DNA of 64,000 bases from Paenibacillus sp. SC116 (GTDB lineage Bacteria; Bacillota; Bacilli; Paenibacillales; Paenibacillaceae), in NCBI RefSeq assembly GCF_024733555.1, contig NZ_JANIOF010000001.1:845134-909133 (forward strand). The letters run 5' to 3'. Below the pieces are notes generated by a model. That model did not search any database. It saw only the letters and a list, made by a program, of their open reading frames with translations, and had not been told where the DNA came from. Shown here piece after piece: positions 42,685-53,102 of the stretch; position 1 is the stretch's first letter; each line of letters starts with the position of its first letter. Position numbers and translations under genes: made by a program.

Positions 42685-44289
42685 ATGAACATATCACAAC
42701 TTAGTCCAGACCTATCCATCACCAATTTAAGATTGAAATTTGCAGGAGAGTCGTCCTTTATATTTAAGGACCTCTCCTTCGCTGTTCCTCAAGGGCAGAA
42801 AATACTATTATTAGGGCCGAGCGGCTGCGGTAAATCTACGCTGCTGCAAGTATTGAGCGGGATTATACCCGCTTCTTTCGAAGTCCCAATGAAAGCTGAC
42901 GCGATTCAAAATCCTTATAGCTGGGGATTCGTCTTCCAAGATCCAGACACTCAATTTTGCATGCCCATGGTAGACGAAGAATTAGCGTTCGTACTAGAAA
43001 ATTTATCTGTACCTCGCGAGCAAATGAAGTCGCGTATGCACAGCGTACTAGAAATGGTTGGTCTGCACCTTGACGAGCTCCACATTCCTATTCAAAGCTT
43101 TTCGCAAGGGATGAAACAGCGCTTGGCACTTGCAACGGTACTCTTACTCAATCCTGAGGTATTATTTCTCGATGAACCTTCTGCCCTGCTCGATCCCGAT
43201 GGCACCATTCAAATATGGAAGGCAATCAAAAACATCGCCAACGAGAAAACCGTAATTATCGTTGAACATAAAATAGAGCATGTCATTTCCTATGTGGATC
43301 GAGTTGTCCTATTTAACGACCAAGGTGAAATCATTGTGGATGATACACGGGATATCGTGTTCTCAAATTATAAAGAAAAGTTAGTGCAATACGGCATTTG
43401 GTATCCTGGCGTGTGGCAAGACTATTCGCAATCCGATACCTATCAGTCGATTATGCAAGAGAAACACGTACATAACCAATCACTCCCTATCTCCGCACCA
43501 TCACGAGAACAGTCACCACTGTTATTACTGCAGCAATTTGCAGGCTATCGTGAAAATCAGCGCAGGATCTATATTGGTGAAGCTACTTTACATGCAGGTG
43601 AATGGATCGCGATTACCGGAGAAAATGGGGCTGGTAAAAGTACATTTCTTCTTTCTCTTATGCAGCTTCTGACGACTGACGGGACATATCTGATTGAAGG
43701 ACAACCTATTGTACAATCAAAAAAACGACTTAATAAACTTACGCCACCAAATCAATTAGCGTTTGTATTCCAAAATCCTGAAATGCAGTTCGTAACCGAT
43801 TCCGTGTATGACGAAATAGCATTTTCTCTTCAATTAGAGAATCGCCCTCAAGCGGATATCGATCAGATTGTTACAGAACTGCTGTCATCCTTTCATTTGC
43901 ATGTTAGCGAAGACCGACATCCATATCAACTATCAATGGGCCAGAAGCGTCGACTTAGCGTAGCGTCTGCTATCGTTCAGAACCAGCCAATTGTACTGCT
44001 GGATGAACCTACATTCGGATTAGATGCAAAAAGCACATTTGTTATGCTGGAAAGACTTGAACAACTTCGGGTTAACGGAGTATCTATATTGATGATTACT
44101 CATGATCCGCATATCATTCATTATTTTTGCGACCAAGTATGGGGCATTCACGAAGGAGAACTATCGAGTATATCAAAAGTAAATAAAGCGAATACAGCAT
44201 CCACATCTATGCATGATGATAATTTTGATGCAGATATGACCGAAAGTCACGTTATTCACAGCGAAGCTGCAGCAGAGAGGAGTAAATAG
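42685..44289 (+). CDS. ykoD: ECF transporter double ATPase, YkoD-like
   Basis: A 534-residue fusion of two ATP-binding cassettes. The first has GPSGCGKST (about 52-60), signature FSQGMKQRLA and LFLDEPSALLDP. The second has GENGAGKST (about 313-321), signature LSMGQKRRLS and LLDEPTFGLD. Together they power the YkoEC membrane part. The acidic tail (DDNFDADMTESHVIHSE) is extra. It is directly followed by ykoC with no gap, which suggests translational coupling. Confidence 0.95.
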   Translation: MNISQLSPDLSITNLRLKFAGESSFIFKDLSFAVPQGQKILLLGPSGCGKSTLLQVLSGIIPASFEVPMKADAIQNPYSWGFVFQDPDTQFCMPMVDEELAFVLENLSVPREQMKSRMHSVLEMVGLHLDELHIPIQSFSQGMKQRLALATVLLLNPEVLFLDEPSALLDPDGTIQIWKAIKNIANEKTVIIVEHKIEHVISYVDRVVLFNDQGEIIVDDTRDIVFSNYKEKLVQYGIWYPGVWQDYSQSDTYQSIMQEKHVHNQSLPISAPSREQSPLLLLQQFAGYRENQRRIYIGEATLHAGEWIAITGENGAGKSTFLLSLMQLLTTDGTYLIEGQPIVQSKKRLNKLTPPNQLAFVFQNPEMQFVTDSVYDEIAFSLQLENRPQADIDQIVTELLSSFHLHVSEDRHPYQLSMGQKRRLSVASAIVQNQPIVLLDEPTFGLDAKSTFVMLERLEQLRVNGVSILMITHDPHIIHYFCDQVWGIHEGELSSISKVNKANTASTSMHDDNFDADMTESHVIHSEAAAERSK

Positions 44290-45090
44290 ATGCAACTGTT
44301 CACTCCTCAAAAAGAAACGTGGTTCTATCACGTCAATCCAGCATTCAAATTTTTGATTATATTTGCGGCTCTCCTGATCACATTGTTCAATCGAGATTTT
44401 GCGTTTGCCCTTCACTTGTTGGTCATCTATATCTTGTTGCTAGTGCTATGTAGCGGTTACTCTTGGCAAAAATTATTGCTGTTGTTAGCTCCTTTTATTC
44501 TTATTTTTATTTCAACCGCATCAACGATGATATTGTTTGGCAAGGGCGAAGTGATATGGTGGTCATGGGGCATTATCAAAATTTCAGAGGAGAGCTTCTT
44601 CCGTGGACTTCTGCTATCGATGAAAACGGTCAGCTTTGGCATTATGGGCTTATTGTTTGTTTTAACTACAAAGCCATTGCTGTTTTTCTACGCCCTCATG
44701 CAGCAGTTTCATTTGCCACCTAAGTATGGCTATAGCTTTATAGCTGCTATTCGTTTGCTACCAACGGTATGGGAAGAATTCCATACTCGTACCAATGCCT
44801 TAAAAATACGCGGTGTTCGTTACAAAACAGGCATTAAAGGCATGTATGAACGTATACGTTTATATGCCGTACCACTGCTTGCTCAAAGCATTCGCCGTGC
44901 TCAGCGTATTGCTGTTGCCATGGAAGCAAAGCAGTTTCACATCGGTTCGTCACGCACCTATTATTACGTAACATCCTATTCTCGTTTAGATGCTGTGTGG
45001 TTGCTTATTATGGTCGGACTATTGTTTTTCGCGTATGTAAGCGCACAATACATCCCTTTATTTGAATGGGAAGCACCGATACAGCAGTAA
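44290..45090 (+). CDS. ykoC: ECF transporter T subunit, YkoC-like
   Basis: A 266-residue EcfT-type membrane coupling protein with about five to six membrane segments in the N-terminal part. The two coupling helices toward the ATPases are seen as TNALKIRGVRY (about 170-180) and RIAVAMEAKQFHIG (about 210-223). The second is AKQ where the family usually has ARG, a mild departure. It is the last gene of the riboswitch-controlled operon. Confidence 0.92.
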   Translation: MQLFTPQKETWFYHVNPAFKFLIIFAALLITLFNRDFAFALHLLVIYILLLVLCSGYSWQKLLLLLAPFILIFISTASTMILFGKGEVIWWSWGIIKISEESFFRGLLLSMKTVSFGIMGLLFVLTTKPLLFFYALMQQFHLPPKYGYSFIAAIRLLPTVWEEFHTRTNALKIRGVRYKTGIKGMYERIRLYAVPLLAQSIRRAQRIAVAMEAKQFHIGSSRTYYYVTSYSRLDAVWLLIMVGLLFFAYVSAQYIPLFEWEAPIQQ

Positions 45091-45170
45091 TTTTACAATA
45101 AAATAACTTAATTATATCGCTCATACTTATTTAATTTTCGGATGAAACAATATTTACTCGAATTACGAAA

Positions 45171-45235
45171 AAGCCGTCCCTAGCATCATGACCTTCCCTA
45201 TTAAGGGAAAGTTCACACGCTAGACGGACGGCCTA
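45171..45235. terminator. Bidirectional terminator between ykoC and amino-acid transporter
   Basis: AGCCGTCCCTAGC pairs with GCTAGACGGACGGC (one bulge) around an inner CCCTATTAAGGG hairpin. TATTTTT follows on the plus strand and TTTTTCG on the minus strand. Confidence 0.82.
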
Positions 45236-45279
45236 TTTTTGTGCAAATGATCGTTCACATTTATCATACACACTTCAAC

Positions 45280-46005
45280 TTAATTGATTACTTTCCTCAA
45301 AAATTCTTGCGTACGTGGATGTTTAGGAGCATTGAACACTTCTTCTGGTGTCCCTTCTTCTACAATGTTACCTCCATCCATAAATAAGATGCGATCTCCC
45401 ACTTCTTTAGCGAAGCCCATTTCATGGGTAACGATGATCATGGTCATCCCTTCCTTAGCCAATGACTTCATGACTTCCAGCACTTCACCAACCATCTCAG
45501 GATCAAGCGCTGAAGTTGGTTCATCAAACAGCATCACATGCGGCTTCATTGCTAAGGCACGTGCGATTGCAATCCGCTGCTTCTGTCCACCTGATAGTTT
45601 GTTAGGATGCACATGGGCTTTGTCTGACAATCCTACTTTTTGAAGCAAATCCATTGCAATTTGCTCCGCTTCATTTTTTGATTGCCCTTTTACCTTGATC
45701 GGTGCAAGCGTGATATTATCTAGCACGGTCATATGAGGGAAAAGGTTAAACGATTGAAACACCATCCCCATCTTTTCGCGTGTTTTATTCACGTCATGAG
45801 CTTTCTCATTAATACATTGACCTTCGAAATAAATCTTACCTTCGCTTGGTTCTTCGATCAAATTCATACAGCGAAGCAGCGTACTTTTACCCGAACCGCT
45901 CGGTCCGATCACGACCACAACTTCACCTTGCTTGACTTCAGCATTTACCCCTTGCAAAATATGCAGTTTTCCGAAGCGCTTATGCAGCTGTTCAATTTTT
46001 ATCAT
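45280..46005 (-). CDS. Polar amino-acid ABC transporter ATPase
   Basis: A 241-residue GlnQ/TcyC-type ATPase: GPSGSGKST (33-41), Q-loop [16 protein letters not shown], signature [15 protein letters not shown], and [18 protein letters not shown]. It energises the permease and binding protein encoded just upstream. It overlaps the permease gene by 14 bases. Confidence 0.93.
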   Translation of the reverse strand: MIKIEQLHKRFGKLHILQGVNAEVKQGEVVVVIGPSGSGKSTLLRCMNLIEEPSEGKIYFEGQCINEKAHDVNKTREKMGMVFQSFNLFPHMTVLDNITLAPIKVKGQSKNEAEQIAMDLLQKVGLSDKAHVHPNKLSGGQKQRIAIARALAMKPHVMLFDEPTSALDPEMVGEVLEVMKSLAKEGMTMIIVTHEMGFAKEVGDRILFMDGGNIVEEGTPEEVFNAPKHPRTQEFLRKVIN

Positions 46006-46642
46006 TTGTGTTCAACTTCCTTTCCAACCTGCCAATCAACTTGGACATAGAGAATGTCATGATGAAGTATACGATTGCTGCCCCTACTAAGGAAGGGAAC
46101 GGTTGATACGTTTTTGTCCGAATAAGATCCGCATTATACATTAAGTCTGCAAGACCGATAACCATGACGATGGATGTTTCTTTAATGATAACGATAAATT
46201 CATTGCCGATAGCTGGCAATACCGAACGTAATGCTTGTGGAATCACGATATAACGCATCGTTTGTTGCTTAGTCATTCCAAGTGAACGAGCCGCCTCAAC
46301 CTGCCCTTTATCTACCCCTTGAATTCCAGCACGGAAGATTTCAGCCAAGTAAGCCGCACTATTCAAGCCTACAGCGATTACACCCGCCGTAAATTTATCA
46401 AATTGTATAGGTAGAGCGAAATAAATAATAAGCAATTGAACGAGCAGTGGCGTTCCCCGAAACACTTCAATATAAATAGTCGCAAGCCATCTTAGTGGCT
46501 TCGTCTCTGATAAACGCATAAATACAAGACCAAAACCTAGAATAACACCAAATAGAATCGAGCAAAGCGTAAGTAATAAGGTGACTCCAGCACCTTGTAA
46601 ATACATATCTTTATATTCCCACAACGTTTCAAATACAGTCAT
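45992..46642 (-). CDS. Polar amino-acid ABC transporter permease
   Basis: A 216-residue HisM/GlnP-type permease with about five membrane segments. It has the EAA loop [20 protein letters not shown] (about 136-155) and the family opening [16 protein letters not shown]. It follows the binding-protein gene by about 80 bases and overlaps the ATPase gene. Confidence 0.92.
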   Translation of the reverse strand: MTVFETLWEYKDMYLQGAGVTLLLTLCSILFGVILGFGLVFMRLSETKPLRWLATIYIEVFRGTPLLVQLLIIYFALPIQFDKFTAGVIAVGLNSAAYLAEIFRAGIQGVDKGQVEAARSLGMTKQQTMRYIVIPQALRSVLPAIGNEFIVIIKETSIVMVIGLADLMYNADLIRTKTYQPFPSLVGAAIVYFIMTFSMSKLIGRLERKLNTNDKN

Positions 46643-46723
46643 GACCCTCAGACGCCCCTTTCCTTTTCAACATAACAAAGGACGGCCTATCAGCCGCCCT
46701 CTCTATACCATCATTCAACTCGT

Positions 46724-47521
46724 TTATTGGGATTCGGATAATGCGTTCGCTTCCGTAATAAACTGATCTAGCTTGCCTTCGTCTTTTAAGCGCTTGATCG
46801 TCTTGTTGATGGCATCTTTCAGCTTATCACTGCCTTTCGGAATCGCTACCGAGTAGCCGTCACCGATTGGTTTAAGGGCAATAGAACTAACTGTAACCTT
46901 GTTATTATTGCTTGCGTATGCTGCTGCAACAGGCTTTTCGACAAGCACAGCATCTACACGATTCGTTTCCAATGAGAGAACTAAGTCATTTACTTTTGGC
47001 AAACGGTCAGGCTGTGCATCAGGAATCTGCTTCAGCACCTCTTCAAACGTACTTCCGCTTTGTACGCCGACTTTCTTACCTTTCAAGTCTTCAATTGCTT
47101 TATATTTGCCAGCATCCTCAGCACGTACGAGCACACCAACTTCAGCTTGATAGATTATATCTGAGAATAACATCGCCTTCTCACGATCAGGAGAACGATC
47201 AATACCTGCAAGAGCCATATCGACATTACCCTTATTAATAGACTCTAGCACGACGTCAAATTTCATATCTTGAATTTCCAACTCTACGCCCAAATCCTTC
47301 GCAATCTCTTGCGCAACCATAATATCGTAACCAACAATTTGGTCTTTACCATCGATATCTTTATGGAACTCGAATGGCGGGTAATCCGCACTCGTTGCCA
47401 TTACAATCTTCTTATTTTCTAGAACCGTGTCATATTTATCTTTTTTGGAGCCACAGCCTGCTAGCACCGTCATTACGAGCGTACACACCATTATTAGAAG
47501 CAATAGTTTTCTCTGTTTCAT
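46724..47521 (-). CDS. Polar amino-acid-binding lipoprotein
   Basis: About 265 residues with a lipoprotein signal (VLAGCGSKKD; lipid Cys about 22). The family-3 solute-binding fold follows: IVMATSADYPPFEFHK, VGYDIMVAQEIAKDLG, DMALAGIDRSPDREKAMLFS and LKGKKVGVQSGSTFEEVL. The ligand is probably a polar or sulfur-containing amino acid; the exact specificity is not readable. I start at ATG 47521 (MKQRKLL), preceded by a GTGGGG site; an upstream in-frame start has no ribosome binding site. Confidence 0.92.
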   Translation of the reverse strand: MKQRKLLLLIMVCTLVMTVLAGCGSKKDKYDTVLENKKIVMATSADYPPFEFHKDIDGKDQIVGYDIMVAQEIAKDLGVELEIQDMKFDVVLESINKGNVDMALAGIDRSPDREKAMLFSDIIYQAEVGVLVRAEDAGKYKAIEDLKGKKVGVQSGSTFEEVLKQIPDAQPDRLPKVNDLVLSLETNRVDAVLVEKPVAAAYASNNNKVTVSSIALKPIGDGYSVAIPKGSDKLKDAINKTIKRLKDEGKLDQFITEANALSESQ

Positions 47522-47706
47522 CTGTAATCCCCACTTTTGTCTGTAGTTGTATTGTCTATGTCTGTTATTATACATACTTATGCATACTTATACAACAACT
47601 TTTTTAAAATCTATTTTTATACTACATATGAATTAGATTCTCAATTTTCGTTATTTATAATACAATGGTTAATATATTAAGATTTGTATGGACAAAGGAG
47701 CTGCTT

Positions 47707-48873
47707 ATGAACACAAAAGCACGTATTGCAGAAGCAATTGAACAGAACCAAGCAGAATTTATTGAAATATCAAGCTTTATCGCGGCTAATCCTGAGCTAG
47801 GTCATGAAGAATTTTTAGCATCCGAACGACTTATTCAATGTTTGCAAAACCATGGTTTTACAATTCAGTCACCTGTATTGGAGCTACCTACCGCTTTCCT
47901 TGGAACATATGATACAGGTAAGCCTGGACCTACTGTTGCATTTTTATGTGAATATGATGCATTACCACAATTAGGTCATGCATGCGGACACCACTTAATA
48001 TGCATGATGAGTATCGGTGCAGCTGTCGGCCTCAAAGCTGTTATGGATGAGATTGGCGGTATCATTCGCGTATACGGCACACCTGCTGAAGAGACTGCCG
48101 GGGCGAAAGTGCCTATGACAAGAGCGGGATTATTTGATGATTGTGACATTGCTATGATGGTGCATCCATTCTACCAGTATGAGCAATCTGGTACTTCACT
48201 TGCTATGGATGCGATTAAAGTAGAGTACTTCGGCGAAGCGGCACACGCAGCAGCCTCTCCTTATAAGGGTATTAATGCATTGGATGCAGTTATTCAATTG
48301 TTCAACGGTGTAAATGCGATGCGTCAGCAAGTCCGCAGTGATGCGCGAATACATGGCATTATTACAAATGGTGGGCAAGCGCCTAACATCATCCCAGATT
48401 ATGCAGCAGCTGAATTCTATGTCCGTTCTGCTGATCGTCCATATACAGATGAACTAAAAGGCCGCTTCCAGGCAATTGCTGAAGGAGCTGCGCTGCAGAC
48501 AGGATGTACAGTCAAGGTCCATGAAGACCCTTGCGCATATGACGAACTTCGCACCAACGAAGTGCTGTCACAATTGTTCAACAACAACCTAATTCAATCA
48601 GGCATTCAACCGGACGAAATTAAAATCGGTAAAGACCATGGCTCGCTGGATCTCGGCAATGTATCCACACGAGTACCTACTATTCACCCTTATATACCTA
48701 TTACACACGAGGCCTATGATTTGCATACGATCCCGTTCCGTGATGCAGCACAACAGCCTTATGCTTACGAACAAATGATTTTCGCTTCCAAAATGATGGC
48801 TTATACCGCATATGATGCTGTATCGGATGCTGAACAACTAGCACGGATTAAAGCAAGCTTTACAATGCAATAG
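47707..48873 (+). CDS. M20-family amidohydrolase
   Basis: A 388-residue metallo-amidohydrolase. Metal site residues appear in LGHACGHHLICMMSIGAA (about 100-117) and TPAEETAGAKVPM (about 135-147), with DMALM-like VHPFYQ and a dimerisation domain (KVEYFGEAAHAAASPYKGIN). It resembles AbgB/p-aminobenzoyl-glutamate hydrolase-like and N-acyl-amino-acid amidohydrolases. It is divergent from the amino-acid transporter, which could supply its substrate (inference). ATG 47707 follows AAAGGAGCTGC. Confidence 0.88.
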   Translation: MNTKARIAEAIEQNQAEFIEISSFIAANPELGHEEFLASERLIQCLQNHGFTIQSPVLELPTAFLGTYDTGKPGPTVAFLCEYDALPQLGHACGHHLICMMSIGAAVGLKAVMDEIGGIIRVYGTPAEETAGAKVPMTRAGLFDDCDIAMMVHPFYQYEQSGTSLAMDAIKVEYFGEAAHAAASPYKGINALDAVIQLFNGVNAMRQQVRSDARIHGIITNGGQAPNIIPDYAAAEFYVRSADRPYTDELKGRFQAIAEGAALQTGCTVKVHEDPCAYDELRTNEVLSQLFNNNLIQSGIQPDEIKIGKDHGSLDLGNVSTRVPTIHPYIPITHEAYDLHTIPFRDAAQQPYAYEQMIFASKMMAYTAYDAVSDAEQLARIKASFTMQ

Positions 48874-48882
48874 TTAAATGAA

Positions 48883-48936
48883 TAAAAGGAGCTTACGCCA
48901 CAGCCGTTAGGGAATCGTGTGGATAAGCTCCTTTTA
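48883..48936 (+). terminator. Terminator after M20 amidohydrolase
   Basis: AAAAGGAGCTTA pairs with TAAGCTCCTTTT, with a loop of about 28 bases containing further partial pairing. Confidence 0.8.
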
Positions 48937-48969
48937 CTATCTAATCGTTACATCGTTTGTTTTCTTAAC

Positions 48970-50838
48970 CTATTCATCACTACTTCTAATCGCATCGTCC
49001 TGTTCCGATTGAAGCGTCATCTCAATCGGCAAGCTGATAGACACAATCGTGCATCCAGGCCTCGAGTGAAAATTCATGGTGCCCCCATGTCTCTGTACAA
49101 TGCTATAGCAAATGGCAAGCCCCAGTCCGGTTCCCGTTTCCTTTGTCGTAATGAATGGTGTACCAGCTTGCTGCAATATAGACGGGTCAAAACCAGCACC
49201 TTCGTCTTCCACTTCCAAAATAACACGACTGCCATCATGCCTTGTACGAATACGGAGGATTTTATTCGCCTCCATCGCTTCAAGACCATTTCGGATAACA
49301 TTGTGCAGAAGCTGCCTTATCTCCTTTTCGTCCAACATAATATAAGGAACTGACTTCAAATCAAGCTCGATATGCTGACAATTAACGGTCGCGGTAGCCT
49401 GAACAAGAGGATAAATATGCTCAATAATATCATTGATAGACTTTGGCTGAAACTCCACAATTTTATGTTGCGCTAAGGTCAAATATTCCGTAATGATTGT
49501 ATTCGCTCTAATGATTTCATCCATCATCGTATCAAAATATACATGCTCATGCTCATGTTCCGGTTTGTTTCGTAACAATTGTAGAAATCCTCTCACTGTC
49601 GTTAATGGATTTCGTATTTCGTGACTAATTGCAGCTGCCATCTCTCCTACAATCTTAAGTGCGCTCATGCGCTTAATCTCTTGTTCGAGCGCAGCCTGCT
49701 GGCGCATCGTAACCAGCATGTCATTCATGTTCTGTGTCAATTCTCCCCATTCATTATCCCCACGAACACTGATCTTCCCGCTTAAATCCCCAGCAGCTAT
49801 TCGCTGCGACGCTTCCACTAAAGATCGAAGTGGATGTGTGACGAAGCGCTTTATCCACCAATGAACAAATACATAAATACTAACTAGCACAGCGATCCAA
49901 ATACAAAAAATAATAAAAAAGACCCTCATCAGTGTCTGGTCTACTACTTTGGTTGGAAGAAGAATAATCGCTTGCCATCCAGCCTCTTTAATAGGAGTCG
50001 AAATCATATATTTCTGTTCGCCCATATCGTCTATCGTGTTAATTAGAGAGGTTGTTTGCTTTTCATTGATTGTAAGGAGAAATTCATATTGAGACTGTGC
50101 TTGTGTGTCATCCCAAATAAATTCCGAGGCGTCCGTATCAAGCAACAATTGTCCTGTTTGGTTCAACAGGACTACCTTACTTTTTGGATGGATACTGAGA
50201 TGACTGGAAAGATGGCTGAGGTCTTGGAATCGCAGATCAACACCCGCAACGCCAATGAGTTGATTATCGTGATCGTAAACAGGTGTGCTAATCGAAATAA
50301 CGGGAATATGGGTAAAATGATCAAGGTAGGGTGACGTGATGTATGTACTGCCTTGTTTGACAGGACCATGATAATAGTCATATCGAGGGTCGTCGCGTAG
50401 CTTAGCTGATGACTCATCTATGAATTCTGGGATAGTTATACCTTGCAGTTTACCGTCTGAGTTGTAACCATACCAAGACGTATACTTTCCTTGCTTATCG
50501 TAATTGGATTGATAGGAATACCAGTAACCTGCTACATATGGGTTCGTTTGATTAGCAAACTTTTCAATTGTCTTATTGCGCTCTTCCTTCGAGTCTTGCC
50601 TTGCATAAGTATGTTGAATCATTCGGGCATACGTTTCTAGAAGCACTTTCTGCTGGCGAATGATCGCATCGACTTCAGAAGTTGCGATCATCGCTTTTTC
50701 CTTATAGTCTTGATGAACATAACTTTGGATTGTCGTACGTATCGCCTCTGAGGACAATATGAAGATGAAAGTAATCGCTATTGTAACCGTCAGAACGAGC
50801 CGCACGACCATTTGATCATGTATCGTCCGTCGTCTCAT
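48970..50838 (-). CDS. Membrane sensor histidine kinase with Cache domain
   Basis: A 622-residue kinase with TM1 at about 12-30, extracellular double-Cache-like domain at about 45-300 (RYDYYHGPVKQGSTYITSPY ... GVAGVDLRFQDL), and TM2 at about 303-328. A HAMP linker follows (329-385), then a HisKA with phospho-acceptor His406 (ISHEIRNPLTT) and a catalytic domain with NVIRNGLEAM, DEGAGFD and GTGLGLAIC. It resembles sporulation or AtoS-like kinases. Its operon partner upstream is a membrane-anchored receiver, so it probably phosphorylates that protein. Confidence 0.92.
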   Translation of the reverse strand: MRRRTIHDQMVVRLVLTVTIAITFIFILSSEAIRTTIQSYVHQDYKEKAMIATSEVDAIIRQQKVLLETYARMIQHTYARQDSKEERNKTIEKFANQTNPYVAGYWYSYQSNYDKQGKYTSWYGYNSDGKLQGITIPEFIDESSAKLRDDPRYDYYHGPVKQGSTYITSPYLDHFTHIPVISISTPVYDHDNQLIGVAGVDLRFQDLSHLSSHLSIHPKSKVVLLNQTGQLLLDTDASEFIWDDTQAQSQYEFLLTINEKQTTSLINTIDDMGEQKYMISTPIKEAGWQAIILLPTKVVDQTLMRVFFIIFCIWIAVLVSIYVFVHWWIKRFVTHPLRSLVEASQRIAAGDLSGKISVRGDNEWGELTQNMNDMLVTMRQQAALEQEIKRMSALKIVGEMAAAISHEIRNPLTTVRGFLQLLRNKPEHEHEHVYFDTMMDEIIRANTIITEYLTLAQHKIVEFQPKSINDIIEHIYPLVQATATVNCQHIELDLKSVPYIMLDEKEIRQLLHNVIRNGLEAMEANKILRIRTRHDGSRVILEVEDEGAGFDPSILQQAGTPFITTKETGTGLGLAICYSIVQRHGGTMNFHSRPGCTIVSISLPIEMTLQSEQDDAIRSSDE

Positions 50839-50862
50839 AACTATCCCCCGACATACTATTAT

Positions 50863-51399
50863 TCACTCTCTCACAGATGAAATTCTAGATGCGACAAACT
50901 TGCTAACTTCCTCTAAATCAAATGGCTTCGTGAAGTAAGCGATAGCTCCAGCTTCCTTCGCTTTGCGTACGAGTTCTTTTTCCCGGTAGGCCGAAATGAT
51001 GATAACCTCCGTCTTAGGTCGCAGAGCACGCAGTTGATGCAACCAGTCTATTACATTCATATCAGGTATACGGACATCCATAACAACAATAGAACAGCGG
51101 TAAAGCTTAATGATATCCATTGCGCGACATCCAGTACTCGCTTCATACACTTCAACACTTTCCGATTGAAGCGCTTCCCTTAATAGCAATCTAATTGCAG
51201 GCTGATCGTCAATAATCAATATGGAGGCTGGCTTATCCGGCATAGGCTCTTCCTCCGATTCCATAAGCATGGACGGCACTGCTTGTTCTCGCAACAATTC
51301 GAGCTCCTGGCACTGAAGTCGCTTACGATACCCTTTACATATTGCATATACAAGGAAAGGAATAGTCGCCATAGTTGTAGCGAACCATAAAGTCTGCAT
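50863..51399 (-). CDS. Membrane-anchored single-domain response regulator (Spo0F-like)
   Basis: A 178-residue protein. Residues 1-20 form one membrane segment (TLWFATTMATIPFLVYAICK), followed by a basic, then acidic linker (21-57). The receiver domain (58-178) has the acidic pair Asp64/Asp65, phospho-acceptor Asp108 (VVMDVRIPDM), Ser137 (IIISAY) and Lys158 (FTKPF). There is no output domain, as in Spo0F, but Spo0F is soluble; the membrane anchor is unusual. I start at ATG 51399, since AAGGAGAAACAAGC precedes it. The kinase gene follows 24 bases downstream. Confidence 0.85.
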   Translation of the reverse strand: MQTLWFATTMATIPFLVYAICKGYRKRLQCQELELLREQAVPSMLMESEEEPMPDKPASILIIDDQPAIRLLLREALQSESVEVYEASTGCRAMDIIKLYRCSIVVMDVRIPDMNVIDWLHQLRALRPKTEVIIISAYREKELVRKAKEAGAIAYFTKPFDLEEVSKFVASRISSVRE

Positions 51400-51555
51400 T
51401 GCTTGTTTCTCCTTCCCGATTATGTGGGTCAACATACTTATCTTTCGCCTTCATCTTCGACAATGATCGACGACTCCTTATGGGCTTCCAACATAAACCG
51501 ACACCTCTTTATTATAGTATGAAAGTTCAATTTCGCCTATTATTATTTAGGATCG

Positions 51556-51590
51556 AATAAAGCCGCCGGCAATCGCCAGCGGCTTTATTT
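51556..51590 (-). terminator. Terminator after ResE/WalK-like kinase
   Basis: AATAAAGCCGC pairs with GCGGCTTTATT. It lies just past the kinase gene on the minus strand. Confidence 0.82.
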
Positions 51591-51626
51591 CAGGTCATTT
51601 ATTAGTGATGGAGCTCATATTTTCAT

Positions 51627-53102
51627 CTAATCTTCTTCATCCGCAACTCGTGCAGGTGGTACGTAATCCACAGGTAATTCTACGATAACTGTCGTCCCTT
51701 TACCCTGTTCACTGATGATACTCATTTCACCACCATGTACCTTTACAATCTCATCTGTAATCGCAAGACCTAGCCCTGTCCCACCATGCTCTGGATTAAC
51801 TTGGTAAAATTTATCCATAACTTTGGTAAGATGTTCCTTACTTATCCCGATACCAGAGTCAATTATCCTTACTTCATAATGCGTATGCGTTCGTCTTAAT
51901 CGGACTTCAATCCTAGATTTATCAGGCGAAAACTTAATCGCATTATCCACTAGATTCAGGAACACCTGCTTAAGGCGGTTGGCATCTCCATTTAATTGCT
52001 CATCAGATTCACTATTAGTCGCATCATCGTTTAAGGTCAAACTAATTTGTTTCTGCTCTGCTTTCATCCGAACCTGAAATAGCGTTTCTTGCAAAATATT
52101 GTAAAGAGACAACGGCTGCCAGTTCAGTTGCAGACGGTTCTGCTGCAGCTTCGAGAAATCAAGCAATTCCTCTACAAGACCTATTAATCGATCCGTTTCT
52201 TTGGAGATGATGTTGAGTCCTAGCTTCGTCTCTTCATCAACTTGATGCATATTACCTAATAACAAGGTCTCACTCCAACCCTTTATACCTGTAAGCGGCG
52301 TTCTGAGTTCATGAGAAATGGAAGATATGAAATCATTTTTAAGCTGATTACTTTTAACGATCTCTTTCGCCATATAATTGAGTGTCCGAGCAAGATCACC
52401 CAACTCATACTTGTAACCTTCCTTAGCCCTGACTTGGAATTTTCCTTTAGCCATCTGTGCAGAGACAATAGTGATCTCATTAATCGGCTTCACAATGGAA
52501 TCTGCCAAACCAACACTAATAAGGAAAATAATAAGTAGCACTGCTATAGAAATGAGAATCGACAGCATGATGATACTCATAATTTTACTGTTGGCCGCTT
52601 CTAATGAAGTTGCCATTCGCAGTACATAAGAAACGTTCCCATTCGCTATCAATGGTGCAGAGACTGACATGACCGTCTCTCCCGTTTCGGGTACTTTGCC
52701 AATCCAGCGCTCAATCTTAGCATTAGCATTATTGGCTGCTGCCAGAAAATCTGATGTTTGCACTTTCTCTAGAACAGGAAAGTTTGACGAAGTGATAAGC
52801 ACTTTCCCTTCCTTGTCCAGAATTTGCACTTCTGCATTATCTATATTGAAATAGCTGTGCAACTCTGGCAGCCAACGTTCACTGTTGTCATCTGCTAAAA
52901 TACTCGTATAGTTCTTATAGTACTTCATGCTATTCGTCGCATGACTCTCTAAATAGTTAGAGATGGTATCGTAATAATAACTACGCACAAACACGGAGAA
53001 AATGATTTGCAATATTAACATCGTTAAGAATACAACGATAAAATAGTGCAGTACGACCGATCGGCGTATACCTGGCTTTATGATAAAACGATTGCCTTCC
53101 AT
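51627..53102 (-). CDS. Sensor histidine kinase (WalK/ResE type)
   Basis: A 491-residue kinase with TM1 at about 16-38, an extracellular single-Cache/PAS-like domain (about 40-170), TM2 at about 178-200, and HAMP at 200-252. HisKA carries His264 (ISHELRTPLTG), and the catalytic domain has NLVDNAIKFSPDK, DSGIGISKEHL and GTGLGLAIT. It overlaps the regulator gene by 25 bases and forms lipoprotein-regulator-kinase with its upstream neighbours. Confidence 0.92.
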   Translation of the reverse strand: MEGNRFIIKPGIRRSVVLHYFIVVFLTMLILQIIFSVFVRSYYYDTISNYLESHATNSMKYYKNYTSILADDNSERWLPELHSYFNIDNAEVQILDKEGKVLITSSNFPVLEKVQTSDFLAAANNANAKIERWIGKVPETGETVMSVSAPLIANGNVSYVLRMATSLEAANSKIMSIIMLSILISIAVLLIIFLISVGLADSIVKPINEITIVSAQMAKGKFQVRAKEGYKYELGDLARTLNYMAKEIVKSNQLKNDFISSISHELRTPLTGIKGWSETLLLGNMHQVDEETKLGLNIISKETDRLIGLVEELLDFSKLQQNRLQLNWQPLSLYNILQETLFQVRMKAEQKQISLTLNDDATNSESDEQLNGDANRLKQVFLNLVDNAIKFSPDKSRIEVRLRRTHTHYEVRIIDSGIGISKEHLTKVMDKFYQVNPEHGGTGLGLAITDEIVKVHGGEMSIISEQGKGTTVIVELPVDYVPPARVADEED

